Source: Marinobacterium alkalitolerans (GTDB lineage: Bacteria > Pseudomonadota > Gammaproteobacteria > Pseudomonadales > Balneatricaceae). From it: DNA of 60,185 nt. Of the stretch, positions 46,602 to 55,086 are shown in pieces. The stretch spans positions 1-60,185 of the forward strand of contig NZ_JACVEW010000022.1 of assembly GCF_017776525.1 (NCBI RefSeq), written 5' to 3'. The notes beneath the pieces are model-generated. The model had not been told where the DNA came from, searched no databases, and saw nothing but the letters and a program-made list of their open reading frames with translations. Positions within the stretch are counted from its first letter, which is position 1. Each line of letters begins with the position of its first letter. The position numbers and the translations under genes are program-made.

Positions 46602-46730
46602 ATGTTTAACAAGATTCTGATTGCCAACCGTGGTGACCAGTTGCATCAGCAACTGGCGGCAAAGCCAAATCGCATGCCGAAGCGCGCAGCGCATGCAGGC
46701 GATCTCGACACGGAGGCTTCCCATGTTTAA
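46602..46730 (+). pseudogene. Decapitated copy of the liuD start (42-codon remnant)
   Basis: The first eleven codons encode [11 protein letters not shown], identical to the real liuD N-terminus at 46723, with five base differences that are all synonymous. After GGT GAC the homology stops and the frame runs through an unrelated, hairpin-bearing stretch to TAA at 46728-46730, overlapping the liuD ATG by eight bases. It has its own GAGG site at eight bases' spacing. It may be a recombination scar; translation would couple into liuD. A function is not shown. Confidence 0.75.
46637..46656 (+). repeat. Perfect inverted repeat inside the liuC-liuD gap
   Basis: CCAGTTGC and GCAACTGG form an eight-base-pair stem with loop ATCA, exactly at the point where homology between the two liuD starts ends. 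Confidence 0.7.
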
Positions 46731-48717
46731 TAAAATCCTTATTGCCAACCGTGGCGAGATCGCCTGCCGCGTGATCCAGACCGCACACCGTTTGGGTATC
46801 CGCTGCGTTGCCGTTTACTCCGAGGCAGATCGTCACGCCCGCCACGTCGCCATGGCCGATGAAGCCTTCCTGCTGGGCCCTGCACCCAGCAGCGAGAGTT
46901 ACCTGCGTGCGGACAAAATCATCGAAGTGGCCAAGGCCAGCGGAGCGCAAGCCATCCACCCGGGCTACGGTTTCCTGTCCGAGAACACCGACTTTGCCAA
47001 GGCCTGCGAAGCCAACGACATCGTTTTCATCGGCCCGCCCGCTTCCGCTATTGCTGCCATGGGCTCCAAGTCTGCAGCCAAGGCGATCATGCAGGACGCC
47101 GGTGTGCCGCTGGTACCGGGTTACCACGGTGACGACCAGAGCGCCGACCTGCTGCGTGCCGAAGCCGAGAAGTGTGGTTTCCCGCTGCTGCTGAAAGCGG
47201 TTGCCGGCGGCGGCGGCAAGGGCATGCGTGTGGTTGAGTCGATGAGCGAATTTGACGATGCTCTGGCCGCTGCACAGCGTGAAGCCAAAAATGCCTTCGG
47301 CAACCCGGACATGCTGATCGAGAAATACCTGACCCAGCCGCGCCATGTGGAGATCCAGGTCTTCTGCGACAGCCAGGGCAATGGTGTGTACCTTGCCGAA
47401 CGTGACTGCTCCGTTCAGCGCCGCCACCAGAAAGTACTGGAAGAAGCGCCCGCGCCCGGCCTCAGCGAGGAGACTCGCAAGGCGATGGGTGAAGCCGCGG
47501 TCCGTGCAGCGCAGGCCATTGACTACGTTGGCGCCGGCACAGTGGAATTCCTCTACGACGTGGACGGCTCCTTCTACTTCATGGAGATGAACACCCGTCT
47601 GCAGGTAGAGCACCCGGTCACCGAAATGATCACCGGACAGGATCTGGTGGAGTGGCAGCTGCGCGTGGCCAACGGTGAAGCCCTGCCGCTGCAGCAAGAT
47701 CAAATCCGTCTGCGCGGTCATGCTCTGGAAGCCCGTATTTACGCCGAAGATCCTGACCACGACTTCCTGCCCGCCACCGGCACCCTGCGCTACCTGCGCA
47801 CGCCGGATGAGAATGCACATGTGCGTGTGGATACCGGTGTTGTGGAAGGTGATGAAGTCAGCATCCATTATGACCCGATGATCGCCAAGCTGGTCGTGTG
47901 GGACGATAACCGTGAGCGTGCCATCAACCGCATGGTACAGGCGTTGGAGGAGTACCGTATCAGCGGTGTCAAAACCAACATCCGCTTCCTGCACGCACTG
48001 GCCGATTCCGCGCCCTTCCGCAACGAAGATCTGGATACCGGCTTTATCGGCAAGCACGAAGACCTGCTGTTCCCGCCGGCACAGCTGGATGAGAACCTGG
48101 GGCTGGTACTCAGTGCCTGTTTCTTCCTGCTGCGCAGCAAGGCGCAACAGACATTGCCGGCTGACCCCTGGTCGCCCTTTGCACGTCAGAACAGCTGGCG
48201 TCTGAACTCGCAGTTTGCGCGCCCCATGAAGCTGCTCAGTGATGATGTGGAGCACGCACTCAGCATCCTGGAGCAGGATGATCGCTTTGAAATCCGCATC
48301 GGTGACAGCAGCTACGAAGTACGGGCATCACTGCAGGATGACCGCCTGCAGGCAACCGTGAACGGCCACCGCTTCTCCATCTGTGGTGACCTCCACCAGG
48401 ACCAGCTGGTGCTGTTCCATGAAGGCGAGACCTTCCACTGTGCTCTGCACCGCGAGCTGTACGGCCTTGAAGATCAGGCCAGTGAAGGCGGCCTGCAGGC
48501 ACCGATGAACGGCTCTGTCGTCGCGGTAATGGTGAAGCCGGGTGATGTGGTCGAAGCGGGTCAGACACTGGTCATCATGGAAGCCATGAAGATGGAGCAC
48601 GCCATCAAGGCGCCTGCCAAGGGTACGGTCAGCGATGTCTTCTTCGCCGAGGGCGACCTGGTATCCGAAGGGGCCGAGCTGATCTCCGTCGATCTGGACG
48701 ATGAGGAGGCGGCCTGA
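46723..48717 (+). CDS. liuD: Methylcrotonyl-CoA carboxylase alpha subunit (biotin carboxylase/biotin carrier)
   Basis: LiuD carboxylates its own biotin with ATP and bicarbonate. The biotin carboxylase domain covers about 1-445 ([54 protein letters not shown]). A linker follows, and then the biotinyl domain with EAMKMEH carrying the biotinylated K623. It has 664 residues. ATG 46723 with GGAGG upstream is the true start; a frame opening at 46621 reads through the remnant region. It overlaps liuE by one base. Confidence 0.95.
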   Translation: MFNKILIANRGEIACRVIQTAHRLGIRCVAVYSEADRHARHVAMADEAFLLGPAPSSESYLRADKIIEVAKASGAQAIHPGYGFLSENTDFAKACEANDIVFIGPPASAIAAMGSKSAAKAIMQDAGVPLVPGYHGDDQSADLLRAEAEKCGFPLLLKAVAGGGGKGMRVVESMSEFDDALAAAQREAKNAFGNPDMLIEKYLTQPRHVEIQVFCDSQGNGVYLAERDCSVQRRHQKVLEEAPAPGLSEETRKAMGEAAVRAAQAIDYVGAGTVEFLYDVDGSFYFMEMNTRLQVEHPVTEMITGQDLVEWQLRVANGEALPLQQDQIRLRGHALEARIYAEDPDHDFLPATGTLRYLRTPDENAHVRVDTGVVEGDEVSIHYDPMIAKLVVWDDNRERAINRMVQALEEYRISGVKTNIRFLHALADSAPFRNEDLDTGFIGKHEDLLFPPAQLDENLGLVLSACFFLLRSKAQQTLPADPWSPFARQNSWRLNSQFARPMKLLSDDVEHALSILEQDDRFEIRIGDSSYEVRASLQDDRLQATVNGHRFSICGDLHQDQLVLFHEGETFHCALHRELYGLEDQASEGGLQAPMNGSVVAVMVKPGDVVEAGQTLVIMEAMKMEHAIKAPAKGTVSDVFFAEGDLVSEGAELISVDLDDEEAA

Positions 48718-49625
48718 TGAGCTTTCCGAAACAGGTGCGCATCGTCGAGGTGGGGCCGCGTGACGGCCTGCAGAACGAACCGGGCCCGATCATCCCGACT
48801 GAAACCAAGGTCGAGCTGATCAACCGACTCGCTGCTGCCGGTGTCCGTCACATTGAAGCGGCGAGCTTCGTGTCCCCCAAGTGGGTGCCTCAGATGGGAG
48901 ATGCCGCTGCTGTCATGGCCGGCATCAACCGCCAGCCGGGTGTCACCTACTCGGCCCTGACACCGAACCTGAAAGGGATCGAGGGCGCCATTGCAGCCAA
49001 GGCATCCGAGGTCGCCGTGTTCAGCGCCGCCTCGGAAGCGTTTACCCAGAAAAACATCAACTGCACCATCGCCGAAAGCCTGGAGCGATTCGTCCCTGTC
49101 ATTGAACAGGCGCAACAGGCCGGCATTCGCGTGCGCGGTTATGTATCCACCGTGTTGGGCTGCCCCTACACCGGTGACATAGCCCCCGAGCAGGTTGCAG
49201 CCGTCAGCCGTGAGCTGCTGGATATGGGCTGCTACGAAATATCGCTGGGCGATACCATCGGCAAGGGCACGCCTCTGAAAGCCAAGAAGATGCTGGAAGC
49301 CGTGGCGCGCCAGATTCCGATGGAAAAGCTGGCCGCACACTTCCATGACACCTACGGGCAGGCACTGGCCAACCTGTACGCTGTGCTGGAAGAAGGTGTC
49401 GCAGTGATCGACAGCTCAACTGCAGGCCTGGGCGGATGCCCTTACGCACGCGGTGCATCGGGCAACGTGGCCACCGAGGACGTGCTTTACCTGCTGGAGG
49501 GCCTGGAAATCGAGACCGGCATCAATCTTCAATCCGTGGTTGATACCGGTCACTGGATTACGCGTGAGCTTGGGCGTCATAATGGCTCCAAGGTTGCGCA
49601 GGCGCTGGGCGAGTGCAGCCAGTGA
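48717..49625 (+). CDS. liuE: Hydroxymethylglutaryl-CoA lyase
   Basis: LiuE cleaves HMG-CoA to acetoacetate and acetyl-CoA, ending the leucine-specific steps. It is a TIM-barrel lyase of 302 residues with [39 protein letters not shown] and the signature [19 protein letters not shown] with its catalytic Cys. It overlaps liuD (TGATG). The liu cluster here has no acetoacetate CoA-transferase. Confidence 0.96.
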   Translation: MSFPKQVRIVEVGPRDGLQNEPGPIIPTETKVELINRLAAAGVRHIEAASFVSPKWVPQMGDAAAVMAGINRQPGVTYSALTPNLKGIEGAIAAKASEVAVFSAASEAFTQKNINCTIAESLERFVPVIEQAQQAGIRVRGYVSTVLGCPYTGDIAPEQVAAVSRELLDMGCYEISLGDTIGKGTPLKAKKMLEAVARQIPMEKLAAHFHDTYGQALANLYAVLEEGVAVIDSSTAGLGGCPYARGASGNVATEDVLYLLEGLEIETGINLQSVVDTGHWITRELGRHNGSKVAQALGECSQ

Positions 49626-49652
49626 AGCGCCATTCAGTCTTTAAACCCGCAT

Positions 49653-49660
49653 AACAATAA
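49653..49660 (+). promoter_or_regulatory. A-rich AAnAAnAA tract before the AhpD-like gene
   Basis: AACAATAA within the same ATAACAATAA string as before liuA, 16 bases ahead of the ATG. It is a candidate Hfq/Crc target. Confidence 0.4.
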
Positions 49661-49675
49661 TCAGGGGTAGGAAGG

Positions 49676-50254
49676 ATGTCACAGCCTGACCATATAACCG
49701 CTCTGGAACTGCCGGTACCTGAACGTCACCAATTGCCGGATGACGTACAGAAGTACTTCGGCAAATGTGACGAAAAGCTGGGCATGGTGCCCAATGTCCT
49801 CACGGCCTACAGCCATAATCTGGCGCAGTTCGAGGTATTCACCCGCTTTTACAACGAACTCATGTTCGGGGAGAGCGAGCTCAGCCCTCTGGAACGCGAG
49901 ATGATCGCCGTGGTCGTCTCGTCCGAGAACCACTGCTATTACTGCATGACCGCCCACGGTGCTGCTGTTCGCGAATACTCCGGCGACCCGGCTCTGGGCG
50001 AGCTGATGGTGATGAATTACCGAGTTGCCGAGCTGGATCAGCGCCAGCGCGCCATGCTCGACTTCGCCTGGAAGCTGACCACCACACCCGCGGAGATAAC
50101 TGAAGATGATCGCCAGGCCCTGCGAGATGCCGGGTTCAGCGAGCGCGGCATCTGGGATATCGCCAACATTGCCGGTTTCTACAACATGACAAACCGCGTG
50201 GCCAGCGCAGTCGACATGCAGCCGAACCCTGAATATCACGCACGTTTCCGTTGA
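49676..50254 (+). CDS. AhpD-like peroxidase-related protein (carboxymuconolactone decarboxylase fold)
   Basis: It has 192 residues. The redox motif is in SSENHCYYCMTAHGAAVRE (CxxC), characteristic of the AhpD-like 'peroxidase-related enzyme' group. The start VPERHQLPDDVQKYF-like segment (PVPERHQLPDDVQKYFGKC) and the end DMQPNPEYHARFR also look group-specific. It may reduce peroxides or oxidised thiols formed during acyl-CoA oxidation, but the substrate is unknown. It lies 50 bases after liuE, with AGGAAGG before the ATG. Confidence 0.85.
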   Translation: MSQPDHITALELPVPERHQLPDDVQKYFGKCDEKLGMVPNVLTAYSHNLAQFEVFTRFYNELMFGESELSPLEREMIAVVVSSENHCYYCMTAHGAAVREYSGDPALGELMVMNYRVAELDQRQRAMLDFAWKLTTTPAEITEDDRQALRDAGFSERGIWDIANIAGFYNMTNRVASAVDMQPNPEYHARFR

Positions 50255-50281
50255 GAATTGAGATTTTTCATCAGACCGGAT

Positions 50282-50292
50282 AAGAAAAAAAA
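50282..50292 (+). promoter_or_regulatory. A-rich tract before the acyl-CoA ligase gene
   Basis: AAGAAAAAAAA immediately precedes the CGGGAG ribosome binding region of the ligase. It satisfies AAnAAnAA. Confidence 0.35.
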
Positions 50293-50306
50293 CGGGAGTC
50301 ATAACG

Positions 50307-51995
50307 ATGAGCAACATTCTGCCAAGCTACACCAGCAGCACCGCCGACAAGCCACTGATCGGCATGACCATTGGCGACAAGTTTGACGAAATCGCCAACC
50401 AGTACCCTGACAACGACGCCCTGATTGTCCTGCATCAGGATATTCACTGGACCTACCGTGAGCTGCAGGAGCAGGTGAACCGCTGTGCCCGCGCCCTGCT
50501 GGCACTGGGTGTCAAGAAAGGCGACCGTGTGGGCGTCTGGTCCCCGAACTGCTCCGAGTGGACCATTTCCCAGTTCGCAACAGCCAAAATCGGCGCCATT
50601 CTGGTCAACATCAACCCGGCCTACCGTACCCATGAGCTGGAATATGCGCTGAACCAGTCCGGCGCCCGCTTCCTGATTACGGCAGACAGCTTCAAGACCT
50701 CTGATTACCGCAGCATGCTGTTTGAACTGGCCCCGGAACTCAAGGCCTGTGCCGACGGCAAGCTGAAATCCCAGAAGCTGCCTGAACTGGAATGCATCAT
50801 TAATCTGGACAGTGAAAAGCACGCCGGCATGTGGCGCTGGGCTGACATGCTGGAACTGGCCGATCAGGTCAGTGAAAAGGACCTGGCCGATCTTCAGGCT
50901 ACCCTGCAGTTCGATGAGCCGATCAACATCCAGTACACCTCGGGTACTACCGGCTTCCCCAAAGGCGCCACCCTGTCCCATCACAACATCCTGAACAACG
51001 GCTTCTTCGTGGCCGAGAGCATGGGCTTCACCAGCGAAGACCGTCTGGTCATTCCGGTGCCGCTCTACCACTGCTTCGGCATGGTGATGGGTAACCTGGG
51101 CTGTGTCACCCACGGTGCTGCCATGATCTACCCGGATGAAGGCTTTGAGCCGACCTCCGTCCTCAAGGCTGTGCACTCCCAGAAAGCCACCGCTCTCTAC
51201 GGCGTACCCACCATGTTCATTGCCGAGCTGGACCACCCGGAGTTTGAAACCTTCGATCTGTCCACCCTGCGCACCGGTATCATGGCCGGCTCCATCTGCC
51301 CGACCGAGGTGATGAAGCAGGTGATCAACAAAATGAACATGAAAGAGGTTCAGATCGCTTACGGCATGACCGAAACCAGCCCGGTTTCAACCCAGACCGG
51401 CGCCGATGACAGCATCGAAAAGCGCGTTTCAACCGTCGGCCGCACCCAGCCGCACCTGGAAACCAAGATTGTGGATCCGGGTACCGGCCAGATCGTACCC
51501 CGTGGTGAGATCGGCGAACTCTGCACCCGTGGTTACAGTGTCATGCTGAAGTACTGGAACAACGAAAAAGCCACTGCCGAAGCGATTGACGAAGCGGGCT
51601 GGATGCATACGGGTGACCTGGCCACCATGGATGAAGAAGGCTACGTTCAGATCGTGGGCCGTATCAAGGACATGGTGATCCGCGGTGGCGAAAACGTCTA
51701 TCCGAAGGAAATCGAAGAGTTCCTGTACACCCACCCGGCCGTGTCTGAAGTGCAGGTTACCGGTGTTCCGGACAAGAAATACGGTGAAGAGCTGATCGCT
51801 TGGGTCAAACTGCATGCCGATGCAGAAGACGTGACAGGCGAAGATCTGCGCGAGTTCTGCAAGGGCAAGATCACCCACTTCAAGATTCCGCGCTACTTCA
51901 AGTTCGTGCAGGAATTCCCGATGACCGTGACCGGCAAGATTCAGAAGTTCAAGATGCGCGAGATCTCCATCGAGGAGCTGGGTCTGGACGACTGA
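50307..51995 (+). CDS. AMP-forming acyl-CoA synthetase at the end of the liu operon
   Basis: It is a 562-residue adenylate-forming enzyme. The P-loop is [19 protein letters not shown], the adenine motif is [10 protein letters not shown], followed by [34 protein letters not shown] and [13 protein letters not shown] with the catalytic Lys. It probably activates a medium- or branched-chain acid (for example isovalerate) or acetoacetate; this cannot be decided. Its place and direction make it the last gene of liuRABCDE-ahpD-ligase. Confidence 0.9.
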   Translation: MSNILPSYTSSTADKPLIGMTIGDKFDEIANQYPDNDALIVLHQDIHWTYRELQEQVNRCARALLALGVKKGDRVGVWSPNCSEWTISQFATAKIGAILVNINPAYRTHELEYALNQSGARFLITADSFKTSDYRSMLFELAPELKACADGKLKSQKLPELECIINLDSEKHAGMWRWADMLELADQVSEKDLADLQATLQFDEPINIQYTSGTTGFPKGATLSHHNILNNGFFVAESMGFTSEDRLVIPVPLYHCFGMVMGNLGCVTHGAAMIYPDEGFEPTSVLKAVHSQKATALYGVPTMFIAELDHPEFETFDLSTLRTGIMAGSICPTEVMKQVINKMNMKEVQIAYGMTETSPVSTQTGADDSIEKRVSTVGRTQPHLETKIVDPGTGQIVPRGEIGELCTRGYSVMLKYWNNEKATAEAIDEAGWMHTGDLATMDEEGYVQIVGRIKDMVIRGGENVYPKEIEEFLYTHPAVSEVQVTGVPDKKYGEELIAWVKLHADAEDVTGEDLREFCKGKITHFKIPRYFKFVQEFPMTVTGKIQKFKMREISIEELGLDD

Positions 51996-52020
51996 TCAAT
52001 CTTTGACGTAACAGGAGATA

Positions 52021-52050
52021 AACGCCGGCTCCCTCTGAGCCGGCGTTTTT
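52021..52050 (+). terminator. Rho-independent terminator of the liu operon
   Basis: A perfect ten-base-pair stem (AACGCCGGCT/AGCCGGCGTT, loop of seven) followed by Ts, 25 bases past the ligase stop. It ends only four bases before the next ATG. Confidence 0.93.
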
Positions 52051-52054
52051 GATC

Positions 52055-52873
52055 ATGAGCATTGAACAGCACTACGAACAGCAACTTGATACCACTGCCC
52101 TGCTAGAACAGGTCCGAACCCACTATCCCGAGGGTGCCGATCTGTACCAGCTGGCACCGCTGGATCAGTTGCACATTGGCGGCATCAAGGCTTCCGAACG
52201 CCTGCTCAGGCACCTGGACCCGTCACAGCCGTTGAGCGTGCTGGATATTGGCTCCGGCGCAGGCGGGTTAATGCGACAAGCCGCCCTGCGCGGTATCGAG
52301 ATGATCGGGCTGGATATTACTCATCAGCTCAACCGGCTGAACCAGGGGCTCAACCACTGTCTTAATACACCGGTCAATACCGAGATACTCACCGCTGACG
52401 CTCACCACCTGCCCTTCGCTGACAACAGTATGGACCGCGTGCTGTTTCAGCACAGCCTGCTCAACATGCCGGATGATACGGCGGTACTGACCGAGTGCAG
52501 GCGCATCCTCAAACCCGGCGGTCAACTGATCATGCATGAGGTGCTGGAAGGCCCTCACCCGGAAAAGATGCAGTACCCGGTGCCTTGGGCAGAAACCCCT
52601 CAGCAGTCGCATCTGTTGTCTCAAACTGCGTTTGAGCAACGCCTGCACGACTGCGGCTTCAATCAGGTCCAGCTTGAGGACTGGAGTGAAGACGCGCTGG
52701 AATGGCGCCGCCGGCAGCTCAATAAGGAAACACAAGGCAAGGCCGTCCGCGCCCCTCTGTCACCTGTATTGATACTGGGACCGCGCTTCAAGGCAATGGG
52801 GCAAAATCTGGTCAAGAACCTTGAAGCAGGTGCGATTCGGGTGATGGAAGTCACCGCAAGTACCTGCTTCTAA
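52055..52873 (+). CDS. SAM-dependent class I methyltransferase
   Basis: It has 272 residues. Motif I LDIGSGAGGLMRQ is at about residues 66-78, an acidic residue ends strand 2 (IGLDIT), DRVLFQHSLLNMPDD follows, and the post-II segment ILKPGGQLIMHEV is clear. The N-terminal DLYQLAPLDQLHIGG is shared with UbiE/sarcosine-type methyltransferases. The substrate is unknown. The ATG has no visible Shine-Dalgarno sequence because the liu terminator occupies that place. Confidence 0.85.
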   Translation: MSIEQHYEQQLDTTALLEQVRTHYPEGADLYQLAPLDQLHIGGIKASERLLRHLDPSQPLSVLDIGSGAGGLMRQAALRGIEMIGLDITHQLNRLNQGLNHCLNTPVNTEILTADAHHLPFADNSMDRVLFQHSLLNMPDDTAVLTECRRILKPGGQLIMHEVLEGPHPEKMQYPVPWAETPQQSHLLSQTAFEQRLHDCGFNQVQLEDWSEDALEWRRRQLNKETQGKAVRAPLSPVLILGPRFKAMGQNLVKNLEAGAIRVMEVTASTCF

Positions 52874-52875
52874 GC

Positions 52876-52917
52876 ACAAAAAAGCCCCACGGGTCGAGTA
52901 ACCCGCAGGGCTTCTTT
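52876..52917. terminator. Bidirectional terminator between the methyltransferase and fabV
   Basis: A 13-base stem with two mismatches (AAGCCCCACGGGT/ACCCGCAGGGCTT) has A-rich sequence on the left and CTTCTTT on the right. It can serve both convergent genes. Confidence 0.8.
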
Positions 52918-52935
52918 ATCACAGCTCGCCTGGCG

Positions 52936-54132
52936 TTAGATGTCCTGAACGTCGAACTGCACTTCCGGGTTCACATCGGCTTCATAGTCAACGCCGTCGA
53001 TGCCGAAACCGAACAGCTTCAGGAACTCATCCTTGTACAGCTGGTAGTCGGTCACGTCGAACAGGTTCTCGCTGGTCACCTGCGGCCAGAGGTCACGACA
53101 GGCCTGTTGTACGTCCTCGCGCAGCTCCCAGTCATCCAGGCGGAAACGGTTGCCGTCATCCATCTGGGCAGTTGTACCGTACAGGCCGGTCTTGAACAGA
53201 CGGTGTACCTGCTCCATGCAGCCTTCATGCAGACCCTGCTCGCGCATCACCTTGAACACCATGGACAGGTATAGCGGCATCACAGGAATGGCGGAGCTGG
53301 CCTGTGTCACAACAGATTTCAGAACAGCCACGTTTGCCTGACCGTTATGAGCGCCGGAGAGCTTGTCATTCAGCTCCCCTGCCGCACGATCCAGGTCCTG
53401 CTTGGCCTTGCCCAGCGCACCATGCCAATAGATCGGCCAGGTAATATCAGTACCGATATAGCTGTAGGCAACGGTTTTGCAGTCTTCAGCCAGTACACCG
53501 GCGTCTTCCAGCGCATTGACCCAGAGTTCCCAGTCTTCGCCGCCCATCACGGTAACCGTGTTGGCCACTTCTTCTTCCGTCGCCGGCTCGATCTCGGCTT
53601 CGGTGATCACGTCCTTGTTGGTGTCGATGGCGGTAGAGCGGTACGGCTCACCAATCGGCTTAAGTACTGAGCGCACCACTTCACCGGTGTCGGGCATTTT
53701 GCGTACCGGAGAGGCCAGCGAGTAGACCACGAGATCCACCTGACCCAGGTCTTCCTTGATCAAGTCGATGGTTTTCTGCTTGGCTTCGTGGGAGAACGCA
53801 TCGCCGTTCAGGCTCTTGGCGTAGAGGCCCGCTTCCTTGGCGTACTTGTCGAACGCAGCGGCGTTGTACCAGCCCGCGGTGCCCGGCTTGCGCTCGGTAC
53901 CCGGCTTCTCAAAAAACACGCCGATGGTTGCAGCATCACTGCCAAAGGCTGCCGCGATGCGGGAGGAAAGGCCGTAACCGCTGGATGCACCAATCACCAG
54001 CACACGCTTGGGACCGTTTTCGATCTTGCCCTGTGCCTTTGTGAATTCAATCTGCTCACGCACGTTGGCATCACAGCCAACCGGGTGGGTAGTGGTACAG
54101 ATAAAGCCACGGATTTTCGGTTTGATAATCAT
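52936..54132 (-). CDS. fabV: Enoyl-ACP reductase FabV
   Basis: FabV is the NADH-dependent enoyl-ACP (trans-2-enoyl-CoA) reductase of fatty acid synthesis, triclosan-resistant in other species. ATG 54132 opens the conserved [20 protein letters not shown]; an upstream in-frame start adds 20 residues. The nucleotide motif is [21 protein letters not shown], and the catalytic Tyr and Lys are in the Y-x8-K pattern within [15 protein letters not shown]. It has 398 residues. No strong Shine-Dalgarno sequence is visible. Confidence 0.96.
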   Translation of the reverse strand: MIIKPKIRGFICTTTHPVGCDANVREQIEFTKAQGKIENGPKRVLVIGASSGYGLSSRIAAAFGSDAATIGVFFEKPGTERKPGTAGWYNAAAFDKYAKEAGLYAKSLNGDAFSHEAKQKTIDLIKEDLGQVDLVVYSLASPVRKMPDTGEVVRSVLKPIGEPYRSTAIDTNKDVITEAEIEPATEEEVANTVTVMGGEDWELWVNALEDAGVLAEDCKTVAYSYIGTDITWPIYWHGALGKAKQDLDRAAGELNDKLSGAHNGQANVAVLKSVVTQASSAIPVMPLYLSMVFKVMREQGLHEGCMEQVHRLFKTGLYGTTAQMDDGNRFRLDDWELREDVQQACRDLWPQVTSENLFDVTDYQLYKDEFLKLFGFGIDGVDYEADVNPEVQFDVQDI

Positions 54133-54246
54133 ATTCGATTCGGTGCCGTTGTTTTGGAAACAGAAAATAGTAACCGGTACTTTCGGGTACAAAATTGCCG
54201 CCTAAGATACCGTATTTGCTGCGACGACAACAGCTTTGCACCCGGA

Positions 54247-54909
54247 TCAGCCGCCCTGACGCGGGGCTGCACCATAAAGAAAGAGCTCCACCGCCTGATC
54301 TACCGCGTCATCGCGCTCATGATCGCCAATAGGCATGCCCAACATGGCACGCAGCTGAAAGTTGCCCTTCACCATCTCAAGAAACTGGAACGCAGCCAGA
54401 TCGGTATCACGGATCTTCAGCACGCCCTGATCAACCTGTGACTGCAGGTAGGCACTGAGCTTATCGTTAATCCGCTTGGGTCCCTGTTCGTAAAACAGCG
54501 CCTGGATCCGCTCCCGCTCACTGCTGCAATCGGTCATGACCAGTCGATACAGTCCAACCGCTTCCGGCGAGAGGACACGCTCCAGCATCAGATGCCCGTA
54601 ACGCTTTAATGCCTGCTCGGGGGTTTCCTGGCGCTTGATGGCACATTCCACCGCCTCAAAGGCACTGAAAACACGATTGGAGGTTTGCGTCATCATTGCT
54701 TCAAACAGCCCCAGCTTGTTGCCAAACAAGCGGTAGAGCGTGCTCAGGGATCCGCCGGCACGGCACATGATGTCGTTGATACTGGCGTTGTCGTAGCCCT
54801 GCTCAATAAACACTTCACGTGCAGCATCCAGAATGCGTTTTTGACGCTCCAGTCCTTTGGGGGTCAGCCCACAAGGGTGGGTCGCTGGCCCTGTTTGATC
54901 GTTACTCAT
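54247..54909 (-). CDS. TetR-family transcriptional regulator
   Basis: It has 220 residues. The N-terminal TetR helix-turn-helix (about 20-70) reads RILDAAREVFIEQGYDNASINDIM with LSTLYRLFGNKLGLFEAMM. The C-terminal ligand domain is unassigned. ATG 54909 is chosen over an in-frame upstream start at 54978 that would extend over the promoter region. It is divergent from a Bcr/CflA efflux gene with a palindrome between them, so local repression is likely. Confidence 0.88.
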   Translation of the reverse strand: MSNDQTGPATHPCGLTPKGLERQKRILDAAREVFIEQGYDNASINDIMCRAGGSLSTLYRLFGNKLGLFEAMMTQTSNRVFSAFEAVECAIKRQETPEQALKRYGHLMLERVLSPEAVGLYRLVMTDCSSERERIQALFYEQGPKRINDKLSAYLQSQVDQGVLKIRDTDLAAFQFLEMVKGNFQLRAMLGMPIGDHERDDAVDQAVELFLYGAAPRQGG

Positions 54910-54993
54910 GAGTCTGTCTTTGTTGAAATGCTGTCGCATTATAACAGCACAGCCCGCCAAAGAACCTGCATGGATCAATGGACAGGCAGGATT

Positions 54994-55018
54994 AATGTAA
55001 TGTATATTACACTACATT
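54994..55018. promoter_or_regulatory. Probable TetR operator between tetR and the efflux gene
   Basis: A 25-bp imperfect palindrome has AATGTA at its left end and TACATT at its right, around a TGTA/TACA inner pair. It lies 85 bases from the regulator start and 69 from the transporter start. Its size and position are typical for autoregulating TetR proteins. Confidence 0.7.
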
Positions 55019-55086
55019 CATGTTACTCCCTTCTTTTCGGGCCTGCCAGTCCAGACTGACAGCCCTGTTTTTTTTACAGGTTCACC

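Noticed and set aside
46606-48255. 549-residue leftward open frame opposite liuD
   Set aside because: It is fully antisense to the well-conserved biotin carboxylase gene and encodes no recognisable domain; high third-position GC explains its length.
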